From Isochrysis galbana (taxonomy: Eukaryota; Haptophyta; Isochrysidales; Isochrysidaceae): a stretch of 64,000 nucleotides of DNA. The stretch's first letter is position 1. The number at the start of each line of letters is the position of its first letter. Made by a program: the position numbers and the translations under genes. Location of the stretch: the NCBI GenBank assembly GCA_018136815.1, contig CM030935.1, positions 4,642,731 to 4,706,730 on the forward strand, in the 5' to 3' direction. The notes beneath the pieces were generated by a model that did not search any database, was not told the DNA's origin, and saw only the letters and a program-made list of their open reading frames with translations. Shown here in pieces: positions 55,430-64,000 of this stretch.

Positions 55430-57288
55430 GAATGACGAATTGGAGTGGCCCATAGGGCCTGAGGGCAATGAGGAAGGTGGCAAGCCGGCGGCAGGCGCGG
55501 CTGAGGAGACGGCTTCGGAGACGATGACGGGCTGAAGCCCGTCAGCAGAGGAAGGCGGGCAGGCGGGCTTGGGCGAGGGCGAGGACGGCGGCGAGAGCGA
55601 CATGAAACGAGCGGCGAGAGGCGAGGGTGAGTGTGAGGAGGGCTGTGAGGGCAGGGGCTGGCGAGGCGAGGCGAGTTTGTTGGGTACGAGTGTTACGAGA
55701 GCGAGAGCGACGAGAGCGAGAGCGACGACGGATGACGACTGACGACAGGACGACGGACAGAGACACCCAGGAAAACACCCCGACTCTCGCCCCACGACTT
55801 TTCTCACATAACTCGACTGAAATCAAACCCAAACACTCCGGCCAGACGACAACGGACGACGATCAGAAGGCGATCTGTCGGCGATCCCGTCTGGAAGGGG
55901 AATCGCACCATAACGGAAACGAGGGGCAATCCTGCCGCACAGGATTCCAAAAGACTTACCGAATAAGACGAGAGAAGTGCGGTGTGCCTAAGGGGGAGAT
56001 GCGATGAGATTGCAAATTAAACCTGATTGCAATCACTGCAGTAGATAGAGAAACGTGGAGAAGATAGCGAATTAAACCTATTTGCGAGGCGCCTAGGAGG
56101 GAGAAGGGTGGGGAAACTTCCTTCTCTTTCGAGAGAAAGAGAGAGAACGCTCCACAACCCAAGACCCTACCTATGCGTCCAAGCGAAGCTTTTTGACCGA
56201 GAACGAGAACGAGAGAATTATAACGATAAATGCCGAATGACGAAGAGAAGCCTAACGAGTGTCGATTCGCGAATGCGACACCACCCTGCTAGGATCGAGC
56301 GTCCCGCGAGGAAAGAAGAGAACCTATCGGATGGCGGAGAGCTCCGAACAAGCCACGAGAAAGGCAGGAGAGCAATCCTGAACGAGACCGAATGAGCGAA
56401 GAGCGAAGAGCGAATAAATCCGAGGAGCGAAGAGCGAATGAAACAATAAATCCGAAGAGCGAATGAAACAATAAATCCGAATATCCGAATGGAGGGCCGC
56501 GCGCCCAACGCCGAACCAAGACGGAAGACGTGATGAGCGACGCACCGAGAAGTTACGAATTACGAACAACGAACAATCGAGGACCGATGAGAACGCAGAA
56601 CGACGAGAATCGAGAGTCGAGAGCGAGAAACGAAGAACGCGGAACGACGAGAATCGAGAATCGAGAGCGAGAGCGAGAAACGAAGAACGATAAGAACGCG
56701 GAACGATGAGAATCGAGAATCGAGAATCGAAGAACGAACGACGAACGACGAACGACGAACTATAAGAATAGTGCGCGACGATCGAAGAGACAGGAAGTAC
56801 CACACCCGTCCGGACGATAAGGTGTAGAATCGGCGGCCGGCGCGGCAGACCGCAGGACTCAACGCTGCAACCCATCCTCTTCTCTCTTTTACGAGAGTTT
56901 TACCTGGATGTTTGGGCGGTGTGGCGGCACCCAAGTTACAACGCGGCGTCTCCTGTTCTTCGATATATGAGTAGTCGAACAGCCAACGGCGAAAGGCGGC
57001 GAGATATCACGACGGGCTCGGCACGTCACGCGCGAGCTAAACGACGAGGTACGGGGGTCTCCTGACAGAGCGCAGCGAAAGGGGAGGGAGATCCATCCTC
57101 CGTGGTCGAAAGGGGGGGCGAGCCATACCTCTCTTCCCGCGGGGGGAACTATTCGGCGGCCGCGGGGGGAAAATTCGGCGACCGCGGGAGGGAACTGGAA
57201 AAGAATTCCCGTACGTTCCCGTACCGCGATCAAACGTAAACGACGGCGTTGAGAGATATCTGAAGGGGCGTGACAGTCGCGACTGTCA
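55430..57288 (-). mobile_element. probable LTR/3' untranslated region of the gypsy element, unit 2
   Basis: Same as 34740-36594, with the palindrome TGACAGTCGCGACTGTCA at 57271-57288 overlapping the pol stop. Confidence 0.45.
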
Positions 57289-60200
57289 GAAGAACGCAGA
57301 GGGTGTATCGAGGAGAGAGACGAGGGTGCGATCCGATGGCGACAGGCGTGCGAGAGCCTCGGAGCGACAGCGAACGAAGGTAGGCGAGGCAAGGGCAGCG
57401 TGCGCAAATGCGTGGGAGCCAAACCACGGGGAACCGCGCGACGATCCCGACGAGTACCACCACTGCCCGAGGACGACGACCGCGTGCTGCGGCCGCATCA
57501 TTGGACCTGCAGGGTTGGCAACAGACGGGCGGGCTGAGACGGGCAAATGGGAGACATGAGCAATGGGGCCACTGTGCAAGGACGGTGCGAGACGAGGCGA
57601 GCGGCGCGGGGCCTGATGATCCAAGCCGGTGGTCTCGGATCCCACGGGAGCTTCGATCGCGTGCGACGTCGGCGGGGCTGAGACGGTCTGAGATTGTGAT
57701 TCTGCAGCCCGCTTTCTCATCTGAGGCTTACGAAGAGGCGGGAAGGGGTGAGCATCATCATAGGCGGTGACGAGCGACTCGCAGCGGCGAAGCAATTCGG
57801 CTAGCGGCTCCCATGTGGCCGCAGCTTTCGCGTAACCACGCCACTTGACGAGATACTGCCTGGAATCACCTCGACCCTTGCGGTCAAGGAGTGAATCCAC
57901 CAGATACTCATCTGTTTGGACAGGATCTTCATCTGTGAGGGTATAGTAGGGACGGAGGTTAGTCACATGCACCTCCTCGGAGAGGAGGCGATTTTCTTGG
58001 TCGCGTAGTCGGTAGCGGCCAGCGCCAAGCGCCTCGGCAATGCGGTATGGTCCGCTGTAGTGGTAGAGGAGCTTGTTGCGGTGTCCTGGAATTTTGCGAA
58101 CCACCCTATCACCTGGAGCAAATTGGATAGGGGGAGAGTGAGTGCGTAGTGTGTCAGCGAGTGCGTCGGCTTGAGATTCTAAAGTTGCATCATAAGCTGC
58201 GGCCCACGCTGCCTTTAAGCGACAATGCATTTTCCAAGCGTACGAGCGAATTTCCTGAGGTAACTCGGGAGGTGGACCAGTGTCAGGTGGATCAGAAAGC
58301 TGGGCAGGCAGGCGAAGCTCACGGCCATAGAGCAAGGCAGCAGGCGACATGCGGGTAATGCGATTGGCTGAAGCGCGCATGCTCATTAGAAAGAACGGGA
58401 GATGATCGACCCAACGGCCGCCGCCTTCATCGGTAGCGCGAGCCATGTTGATCAACGTCTGTTGCGCTCGTTCCACCACGCCCACACTCTCGTGATGATG
58501 AGGTGTGCTAGGCCGCAAGTCGGTGCCGGTGCGCTCGAGGATGACCGAGGTGAGTTGGCTAGCGAGGTTGCTGCCGGAGTCCGAGCGAAGTTGCCTTGGT
58601 ACTCCGTGCCGAGAAACGACGTACGACATGAAGGCGTGAAGAGCGTCGGCACTCGAGGGGTCGCCGTTGTGAGGGGCCGCCTCGATCCAACGAGTGAGCG
58701 AGTCCACGAAAACGAGGAGCTTGTCGAAGCCTCGAGAGCCCTTGATGAAGTCGTGCGTGGGAGCCATCGAGACGACGTCGCAGAAAACGATGTCGAACGG
58801 ATAGGCGCCGACCTGCGGTCCCTTTGGGTCTGCGAGGTGGCGGAAGGGAGGCTTAGCTAAAGTGCATTCATGGCATTGGCGAACGTGCTCACAGACGTCT
58901 GCGTTCATCCCAGGCCAAAAATATCGGTCTCGTAGAAGGCGCGCCATTCGGTTGTCGCCGAGGTGGCACAGGTGGTCGTGAAAGGCTTCGAGGTAGGCGC
59001 GGCGCATCGTCTTCGGCACGTAGAGGCAGAGCTTCTCGCCGTCTCTCGTCGGTACTCGTCGGTAGAGTAGTCCAGATCGCAACAGGCATCGCGAAGATTC
59101 GCGGCTGAGCGAGCGCAAGCGACGGTGATCGAGATCGGGGTTGTGAGGAGACGAGGAGAGGAAGCGAATGAGGTCGTGGCAGTCGGGGTCCTCGGCCTGT
59201 GCTTCTTTGAGCGCCTCGGCGTTGGGTGTACCGACGTCGAGGTAGGAGAGGTTGATAGAATCCCTGGTCGTAGAGGACAACCTGGACGACCGTTCGTCGG
59301 CTTGCAGACTGGATGCCGTTGTGGTACGAGAACGAGAGGCGGCGACGGCTGGCGGCTGACCATCCGATGCCGTGGTGGAGCGAGAGTTAGGGACGACGGC
59401 GGCTAGCAGCTGCCCACCCCCCTGCTTAGGAGCGGACGTCTCCGACGTCTCGTCGTCTGCCGCCACCAAGCGCGACACACCATCCGCGTCTTTGTGATTA
59501 GCACCAGGTTTGTGTTCGACGGTAAAGCGATACTCCGACAACTTGAGCGCCCATCGCATCAGGCGCGACGCCGGCCCACCCTGGACGGTGTCCTTCATGG
59601 TGTGCAACCAACGGAGAGCTTGGTGATCGATCACGAGGCGGAAGTGTCGGCCCCAAAGGTACGGTCGCCAAGTGCGAATGCTTTCCAAGGCGGCGAGAAG
59701 CTCCACCTCGGTGGTGGTCCAGTGACGCTCCGCGGCGGTGAGGCGGCGACCGTAGTACGCGACGACATGCTCATGCCCGTGGTCGTCAATTTGCGACAGG
59801 ACTCCGCCGATACCCAGGGTACTGGCCGCGTCCGTTTTGACGATGAACTCTTTGTCGTGACGGGGCGCAGCCAACACTGGTGCGGACGTGATGAGGTCGA
59901 TGAGGCGGCGGATCGCTGTCTGACACTCAGGTGACTGAGAGACGGTAGCCACATCGACGCCCGTACGAGTCAGGTCGGTGAGAGGGGCCGCAACGTGCGC
60001 GAAGCCCTTGATGAACCGACGGTAGTACGAACAAAGACCGAGAAACGAGCGGACCTTCTCGAGCGAGTTGATGTGACGTGGATCAATCGAGCGTACCGCC
60101 TCGACTTTCTTGGGGTCCATCTCGAGACCACGACGAGAAACGACGTGCCCGAGGTACTCGCCCTTGATAGCGAACAAGATGCACTTGGAGGCCTTACATG

Positions 60201-61074
60201 AGAGACCGGCCCATCGGAGCCGTTCGAGGACGAGGTCGAGACGATGGAACATCTGCTCGAAGGAGGCGTCGATGCGTTCCTCAAGAGTGCTGCCTGTACC
60301 TGTCGACCAAATCCCGATGTCGTCCAGGTACGGCATGCAAATCTCCCACGCGAGGCCCTGGAGCACCGCGTCCATGAGACGACACATGTAGGACGGGCCG
60401 GACTGGACGCCGAACGGGAGGTAGTTGAACTCGTACTTCTGGCGGTGGGTGCAGAACGCCGTGATGGGTTTGTCCTCTTCCTTGATGGGCAGGCACCAGA
60501 AGCCGGAGGCAAGATCGAGCAGACAAAGGAAAAGAGAATCTCGAGAACCTTGGCCTCGAGATAGACGGTCGATAGCCTCGACGGTGAGCGGTAGAGGGCT
60601 GTCCGAGATGCGAAGCTTCGAGTTCGTGTCCCGATAGTCGACGCAGAAGCGAACGGATCCGTCTTTCTTGCCGACGAGAACAACCCGCGAAGCCCATGGC
60701 GAATTGGACTTACGAATGATGCCTGCCGCCTCCATCTCGGCGACGTGCTTGTCGACGATGGCACGGCCCTCGTCGCCCATCTTGGACGGAGCATGCCGGT
60801 GGGCTGTAGCGCCGGGGAGGAGAGGCAGCTCGACCTCCATGACGTGCGTGTGCCGAGGGTTCTTCGGGTCGAGGGCGAACGCGTCGATATGCCGTGCCAG
60901 CAGGCAGCGTACGCGCTGCTTCTGGGACGGCGACAATTGTTCATCGGGATCGATGGTGATGCCGTCTAGGAGCGCGCGCTGCGCCTCGGTGAGCGAGGAC
61001 TCCGGGTCGTCTCCGTCACCGGCGACCGCCGACCGTGCCTCGTGCAGCTTGTACTCGATGTGGGCCGACGCCAC
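57286..61074 (-). CDS. pol: gypsy pol: RT, RNase H, integrase, chromodomain
   Basis: 1262 codons from ATG 61074. RT motifs: FCVDYRD (143-149), LLDLASGFW (185-193), YLPFGVQSGPSYM (218-230) and the catalytic YLDD (249-252). RNase H: D414 in VKTDAAS, TEVELLAALE (454-463), D482 in VIDHQALRWLH. Integrase: HHCC finger with FHDHLCH (697-703) and CHEC (733-736), then D765, D831 and E867, i.e. D,D(35)E. The GPY/F module YSGPYRI (1005-1011) is followed by a chromodomain (about 1054-1106, YLVKWRGY..AAATWEP), which targets integration to marked chromatin in chromoviruses. A Ser/Pro-rich tail of 150 residues ends at the stop in the 57271-57288 palindrome. The N-terminal ~90 residues overlap the upstream frame, so the ATG is probably internal to a frameshift product. 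Confidence 0.92.
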   Translation of the reverse strand: MASAHIEYKLHEARSAVAGDGDDPESSLTEAQRALLDGITIDPDEQLSPSQKQRVRCLLARHIDAFALDPKNPRHTHVMEVELPLLPGATAHRHAPSKMGDEGRAIVDKHVAEMEAAGIIRKSNSPWASRVVLVGKKDGSVRFCVDYRDTNSKLRISDSPLPLTVEAIDRLSRGQGSRDSLFLCLLDLASGFWCLPIKEEDKPITAFCTHRQKYEFNYLPFGVQSGPSYMCRLMDAVLQGLAWEICMPYLDDIGIWSTGTGSTLEERIDASFEQMFHRLDLVLERLRWAGLSCKASKCILFAIKGEYLGHVVSRRGLEMDPKKVEAVRSIDPRHINSLEKVRSFLGLCSYYRRFIKGFAHVAAPLTDLTRTGVDVATVSQSPECQTAIRRLIDLITSAPVLAAPRHDKEFIVKTDAASTLGIGGVLSQIDDHGHEHVVAYYGRRLTAAERHWTTTEVELLAALESIRTWRPYLWGRHFRLVIDHQALRWLHTMKDTVQGGPASRLMRWALKLSEYRFTVEHKPGANHKDADGVSRLVAADDETSETSAPKQGGGQLLAAVVPNSRSTTASDGQPPAVAASRSRTTTASSLQADERSSRLSSTTRDSINLSYLDVGTPNAEALKEAQAEDPDCHDLIRFLSSSPHNPDLDHRRLRSLSRESSRCLLRSGLLYRRVPTRDGEKLCLYVPKTMRRAYLEAFHDHLCHLGDNRMARLLRDRYFWPGMNADVCEHVRQCHECTLAKPPFRHLADPKGPQVGAYPFDIVFCDVVSMAPTHDFIKGSRGFDKLLVFVDSLTRWIEAAPHNGDPSSADALHAFMSYVVSRHGVPRQLRSDSGSNLASQLTSVILERTGTDLRPSTPHHHESVGVVERAQQTLINMARATDEGGGRWVDHLPFFLMSMRASANRITRMSPAALLYGRELRLPAQLSDPPDTGPPPELPQEIRSYAWKMHCRLKAAWAAAYDATLESQADALADTLRTHSPPIQFAPGDRVVRKIPGHRNKLLYHYSGPYRIAEALGAGRYRLRDQENRLLSEEVHVTNLRPYYTLTDEDPVQTDEYLVDSLLDRKGRGDSRQYLVKWRGYAKAAATWEPLAELLRRCESLVTAYDDAHPFPPLRKPQMRKRAAESQSQTVSAPPTSHAIEAPVGSETTGLDHQAPRRSPRLAPSLHSGPIAHVSHLPVSARPSVANPAGPMMRPQHAVVVLGQWWYSSGSSRGSPWFGSHAFAHAALASPTFVRCRSEALARLSPSDRTLVSLLDTPSAFF

Positions 61075-63179
61075 CGGCGAATACGCAGGAAGGTTACAGG
61101 ACGTGGCGCCAGGTTCCAGACCGTGATCAGCACCTCCCCCTCCGGAGTTGGGGTTTCGACGCTCGTGGCGACCATTGGAGGAGAATCGAGGCCGTCACGG
61201 GGCGGCAAACGGTCGACGAGGATGGCGGAGTCGGGGTAGTTCTCGATGATCTCCAGCGGCAAGCGAACGGAGAACGTACCCCTCGATCGCGAGGGGATAG
61301 TGATAGGCTGCCTGGTGTACAGAGCAAACTCTTTCGACGCAGCGGCCGACGTGGAGACGTCGGCGAAGAGTGGCTCGACTTCGACGGCGGCAGACGAACG
61401 GGAAGGAGACGAAGGCGGACTGCGAGTGAAGTCGAGACGAGGGGGTGGCTCAAGCTCGGGATCGAGGGGCGGCAATGGAACCGAAGTCGGTCTCGCCGGC
61501 GGCGACTCGCCGCGAGCTTGATAGGAGGAAACGTTGTCCGAGATAGGAACGAGCGACGACTCCTCAGAGATCACGGCGACAAGCGGTGCAGAGGATAGAC
61601 GAGGACGAGTGGAGACGAGGGAAGGAACGCGACGATCGTCGACCATAAGGGTCAAGCGGCCATCACGCCCCGATTCCGGCGACAGTTCGATACAAGCGGC
61701 GTATGCTTCCAGGAAATCATTTCCCAGGAGAAGCATAGGCGCGCCTTCGACCACGAGGAAACGGTGTCGGAATTCGACACCGGAGAGAGAGAAGACCAAC
61801 GTGGCATAGCCGCGGGTACGGAGGGGGTTACCATCCGGTCCGACAACGGCAGGTCGGTCCGAAGCATGTTCGAGCGAGACGCAAGCGTCGCGGGGCAATG
61901 CGGCCAACAACTCGGTGGTCACAATCGAGGGGCCGGCTCCCGTGTCCGCGAGAGTCTTGTTGACGGCGAGGGCAGAATCGACGATGTAACGAGTAGGGCC
62001 CGTGGCAGAGTGACGGCAAACGATGAGATCGCGAACGTACAGGCAATGACGGGGGTAGAGGCTTGGCGGCGTGTCGGAGACAAGCCTCGCCGGTACCTCC
62101 CTGGTCACAGAAGCGACGACAGCAGGTTGGCTGAGAGCAGGCGTGAACCCCGAGGGAACGAAAGCGGCGTGCCGCCGTCTATGGTCGGAAATGACGTCAG
62201 CAATCGAGCGGCGAGCGGGGCGGTCGAGCGGAGGCAGCGGCGGGTGAAGGACCGGCAAGGCGCCCAAGCCTAGGCGAGATGGCGGCGTAGGGAGAAGAGC
62301 GAGGCGTTCCTGGTCCGACCAGGTTAGACGCAAGGCGGCATGCCAGCCCTCCGGCGTGAACGTGTCCGGAAAGGAAACGGAGGCACAAGTCTCCAGGAGA
62401 GGAGGCATCGGCACGAACGGCGATGAGGACGAGGGAGAGGGAGAGGGAGCAAGGATCGGCAACGGCTCCTCCTCCACCGCGGACGAGTGAAGGCGAACCT
62501 CTGCGTCGAGAGCCGACGCCAGCGACGGAGACAACGGCAGCCAGGTATACGATATCGAGCCTTGCGCCCCGCGCACCGCCGTCCATACACGCCAGCGGTT
62601 GCGGACCTTGCGAATCATCCGAGCGGGACGGACGGGTAACAACGACGAGCGGGGCGACCCTAGCCACGGCCGCCACTCCATATCAATCGCGGCGACGCTC
62701 GAAACATTCGAAGACTCTGAACTGGAACTGGAACCAACTTGAGCCACTTGGCTGGATTGTCGATCGCGCGCTTGAGATAGGAGGGAGGCGGTGGACGTGG
62801 CCGGACGAGAAGGAGTACGGCGGCAATAGTCCAAAACGACGGGCATCCACTGCATTGCCATCGCACCGGCGATACCCACGTAGGTACGGCTGCGCATCAA
62901 GCCGCGATGAGGGGACATGGGGAGGTTTGCCATAGCGTGCTCGCGACCAGGAACAATGCAAGTCGGCACGAGCGGTGGAAGGCTAGGCGGAAGGTAGAGC
63001 CCCGTAGCCTTAGTATGTCCCGTTCCATGTTGCCATGGATGGACGTATTGCGTGGCTTCGAGACCTCCGAGTAGCGATTTGGCGTAGTGGTGCATCTTCG
63101 GGTTTTCCACCGCCAGGAACGGAGCCTTGGCGTTCAAGCGACGGCGAAATTGCGCGACGGCCGAAATCGTATCAGACAT
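60966..63179 (-). CDS. gypsy gag C-terminal/protease polyprotein
   Basis: 737 codons in the -1 frame to both gag and pol. The N-terminal 400 residues are Ser/Pro/Arg-rich linker without a CCHC knuckle. An aspartic protease (retropepsin) follows: NKTLADTGAGPSIVTTELLA carries the DTGA active site, and LLLGNDFLEA is the downstream LGxDFL motif. It would cleave the Gag-Pol polyprotein. The last ~35 residues (Arg/Ser/Thr-rich) are the out-of-frame overlap with pol. The first codons (MSDTISAVAQFRRRLNAKAP) overlap the end of gag by 46 bases. Confidence 0.8.
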   Translation of the reverse strand: MSDTISAVAQFRRRLNAKAPFLAVENPKMHHYAKSLLGGLEATQYVHPWQHGTGHTKATGLYLPPSLPPLVPTCIVPGREHAMANLPMSPHRGLMRSRTYVGIAGAMAMQWMPVVLDYCRRTPSRPATSTASLLSQARDRQSSQVAQVGSSSSSESSNVSSVAAIDMEWRPWLGSPRSSLLPVRPARMIRKVRNRWRVWTAVRGAQGSISYTWLPLSPSLASALDAEVRLHSSAVEEEPLPILAPSPSPSSSSPFVPMPPLLETCASVSFPDTFTPEGWHAALRLTWSDQERLALLPTPPSRLGLGALPVLHPPLPPLDRPARRSIADVISDHRRRHAAFVPSGFTPALSQPAVVASVTREVPARLVSDTPPSLYPRHCLYVRDLIVCRHSATGPTRYIVDSALAVNKTLADTGAGPSIVTTELLAALPRDACVSLEHASDRPAVVGPDGNPLRTRGYATLVFSLSGVEFRHRFLVVEGAPMLLLGNDFLEAYAACIELSPESGRDGRLTLMVDDRRVPSLVSTRPRLSSAPLVAVISEESSLVPISDNVSSYQARGESPPARPTSVPLPPLDPELEPPPRLDFTRSPPSSPSRSSAAVEVEPLFADVSTSAAASKEFALYTRQPITIPSRSRGTFSVRLPLEIIENYPDSAILVDRLPPRDGLDSPPMVATSVETPTPEGEVLITVWNLAPRPVTFLRIRRWRRPTSSTSCTRHGRRSPVTETTRSPRSPRRSARS

Positions 63180-64000
63180 ACGCTGCGTCCCTGGTGGGAC
63201 CGATCTCCATTGCGATGATTTCGAGCATCGGAGCCGCGGCCGCTTCCGGAGTTGGCGGCCGTCGGTTTGTCACTCTTGTCCTGAGCCGTTTTCGACGAAC
63301 CCAGGCGATCCTTGACCATCCGGACGACGTCGTCGATGTGGGCAATCGTGAGCGGACCGTCCACTTGTTTGCTGCTCCGCGAAGCCTCCGCACGTGCCTG
63401 CTCGGCTGGAGCTAGCACCATGCGCGCAATCGAGATGCAGGACAACGAGTGGTGTGGCGCGTCTCCTGCGGCGACTGCCTCTATGCCTCGCTTCCACGCC
63501 TTGAGGAACTCGAACGAATTCTCCGCTCCCCGTGCGCGGTCGCTCTCGTCGGCCTTGACGCAGGCGTCGAATCGCTCGTTGATTTCGTGCGTGAAGGCTG
63601 GAAACTTGAAGACGTTGGCTGCCGTCACCGTCGGGTCGTTCATCTTGCGAACAAAGGCGTCAGTCACCCGAGTGGCAAGGGTCACCAAGTCCTCGCCTTC
63701 CGAGCGAGTGGTGCACCGGTCCCACTCCGCTGACGCAGTCTCTTTGGCGAAACCTTTCGCGCCAGCAGCGAATGACTGGTCGCACTTAGCGATCAGCACG
63801 TCGGCATGCAAGCACGGGTTAGCGCAAAGGACCGAGTCCCTAACCGCATCGAGGACATAGGCCATGATGCGAGGGTGGCCTTTCTTTGGATCGCGAGCGG
63901 CAAGGAGGAGGCCATTGAGAGCGTCCTGCCAGTCCACGCCCGAGGTGAGCGAGCCCTCGAGTGCGCGGATCAGTTGCATGCGGAATCCATCCCAGGAAGC
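63134..64000 (-). CDS. gag: gypsy gag (capsid-like), partial at window edge
   Basis: Open from the window edge (ASWDGFR precedes the ATG at 63979) to a stop at 63134. It is mostly helical and charged, with ENSFEFLKAWKRG and DGPLTIAHIDDVVRMVKDRL, and a basic C-terminus GRGSDARNHRNGDRSHQGRS that may replace the nucleocapsid zinc knuckle, of which there is no CCHC. Position upstream of the protease makes it Gag. Its true start lies beyond the window. Confidence 0.7.
   Translation of the reverse strand, partial: ASWDGFRMQLIRALEGSLTSGVDWQDALNGLLLAARDPKKGHPRIMAYVLDAVRDSVLCANPCLHADVLIAKCDQSFAAGAKGFAKETASAEWDRCTTRSEGEDLVTLATRVTDAFVRKMNDPTVTAANVFKFPAFTHEINERFDACVKADESDRARGAENSFEFLKAWKRGIEAVAAGDAPHHSLSCISIARMVLAPAEQARAEASRSSKQVDGPLTIAHIDDVVRMVKDRLGSSKTAQDKSDKPTAANSGSGRGSDARNHRNGDRSHQGRSVCLIRFRPSRNFAVA

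Larger units (their letters stand above)
57271..64000 (-). mobile_element. Ty3/gypsy chromovirus (gag-PR-RT-RH-IN-CHR), unit 2 and right flank, 5' end outside window
   Basis: Three minus-strand frames are arranged gag (63134 to beyond 64000), gag/PR-like (60966-63179) and pol (57286-61074). Each overlaps the next, by 46 and 109 bases, in the -1 frame, as expected if expressed by -1 frameshifting. Protease, RT, RNase H, integrase and chromodomain motifs all look intact, so the element could have been active recently. The 5' LTR and primer-binding site lie past the window end. Confidence 0.9.

Overview
The window is nuclear DNA of a eukaryote, most likely a GC-rich unicellular alga. The algal signs are a gametolysin-type (M11) metalloprotease with extensin-like Ser/Pro repeats, compact spliced genes with 80-170 base introns, and chromodomain Ty3/gypsy and APE-type LINE retroelements. 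A haptophyte or pelagophyte-like alga is my guess and is not proven. No bacterial operons, rRNA, convincing tRNA or CRISPR array is visible.

Layout. Bases 1-7000 are single-copy: the 3' end of a spliced gene with a LEA2/WHy-like sandwich (1-621), a clean four-exon mitochondrial ribosomal protein uS2m gene (3788-4946), and a small unrecognised spliced gene on the minus strand (6446-6976). Bases 7000-10600 are simple repeats, a 150-base dispersed repeat, an LTR with polypurine tract, and a LINE ORF1 fragment. From 10592 a second LINE (minus strand, endonuclease plus ORF1) leads into a duplicated block.

The block is a direct tandem duplication of about 19.65 kb. Unit 1 is 20470-40123 and unit 2 is 40124-60817. 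Each unit carries, in order: LINE ORF1; the M11 protease gene (minus); a CT microsatellite and G-rich tract; the 3' end of an LTR element; a decayed plus-strand gene; a hairpin-rich AT array; a PAN/apple-like cysteine-rich gene (minus); two candidate plus-strand genes; and a chromovirus Ty3/gypsy element (minus). The unit 1/unit 2 join at 40123/40124 fuses LINE ORF1 in frame to gypsy pol, giving a 1486-codon chimeric ORF. The outer right flank (60818-64000) holds the remaining gypsy gag, protease and pol start.

Two runs of exactly 100 N (20370-20469, 51382-51481) are scaffold gaps. Each is flanked by two versions of the same sequence (about 9 kb and about 1 kb), and single-base indels pile up towards the gaps. 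I read these as unmerged contig ends, so the apparent third copy (11381-20369) is probably unit 1 again. Many 1-base homopolymer indels break ORFs differently in different copies, so frame status should be judged across copies.
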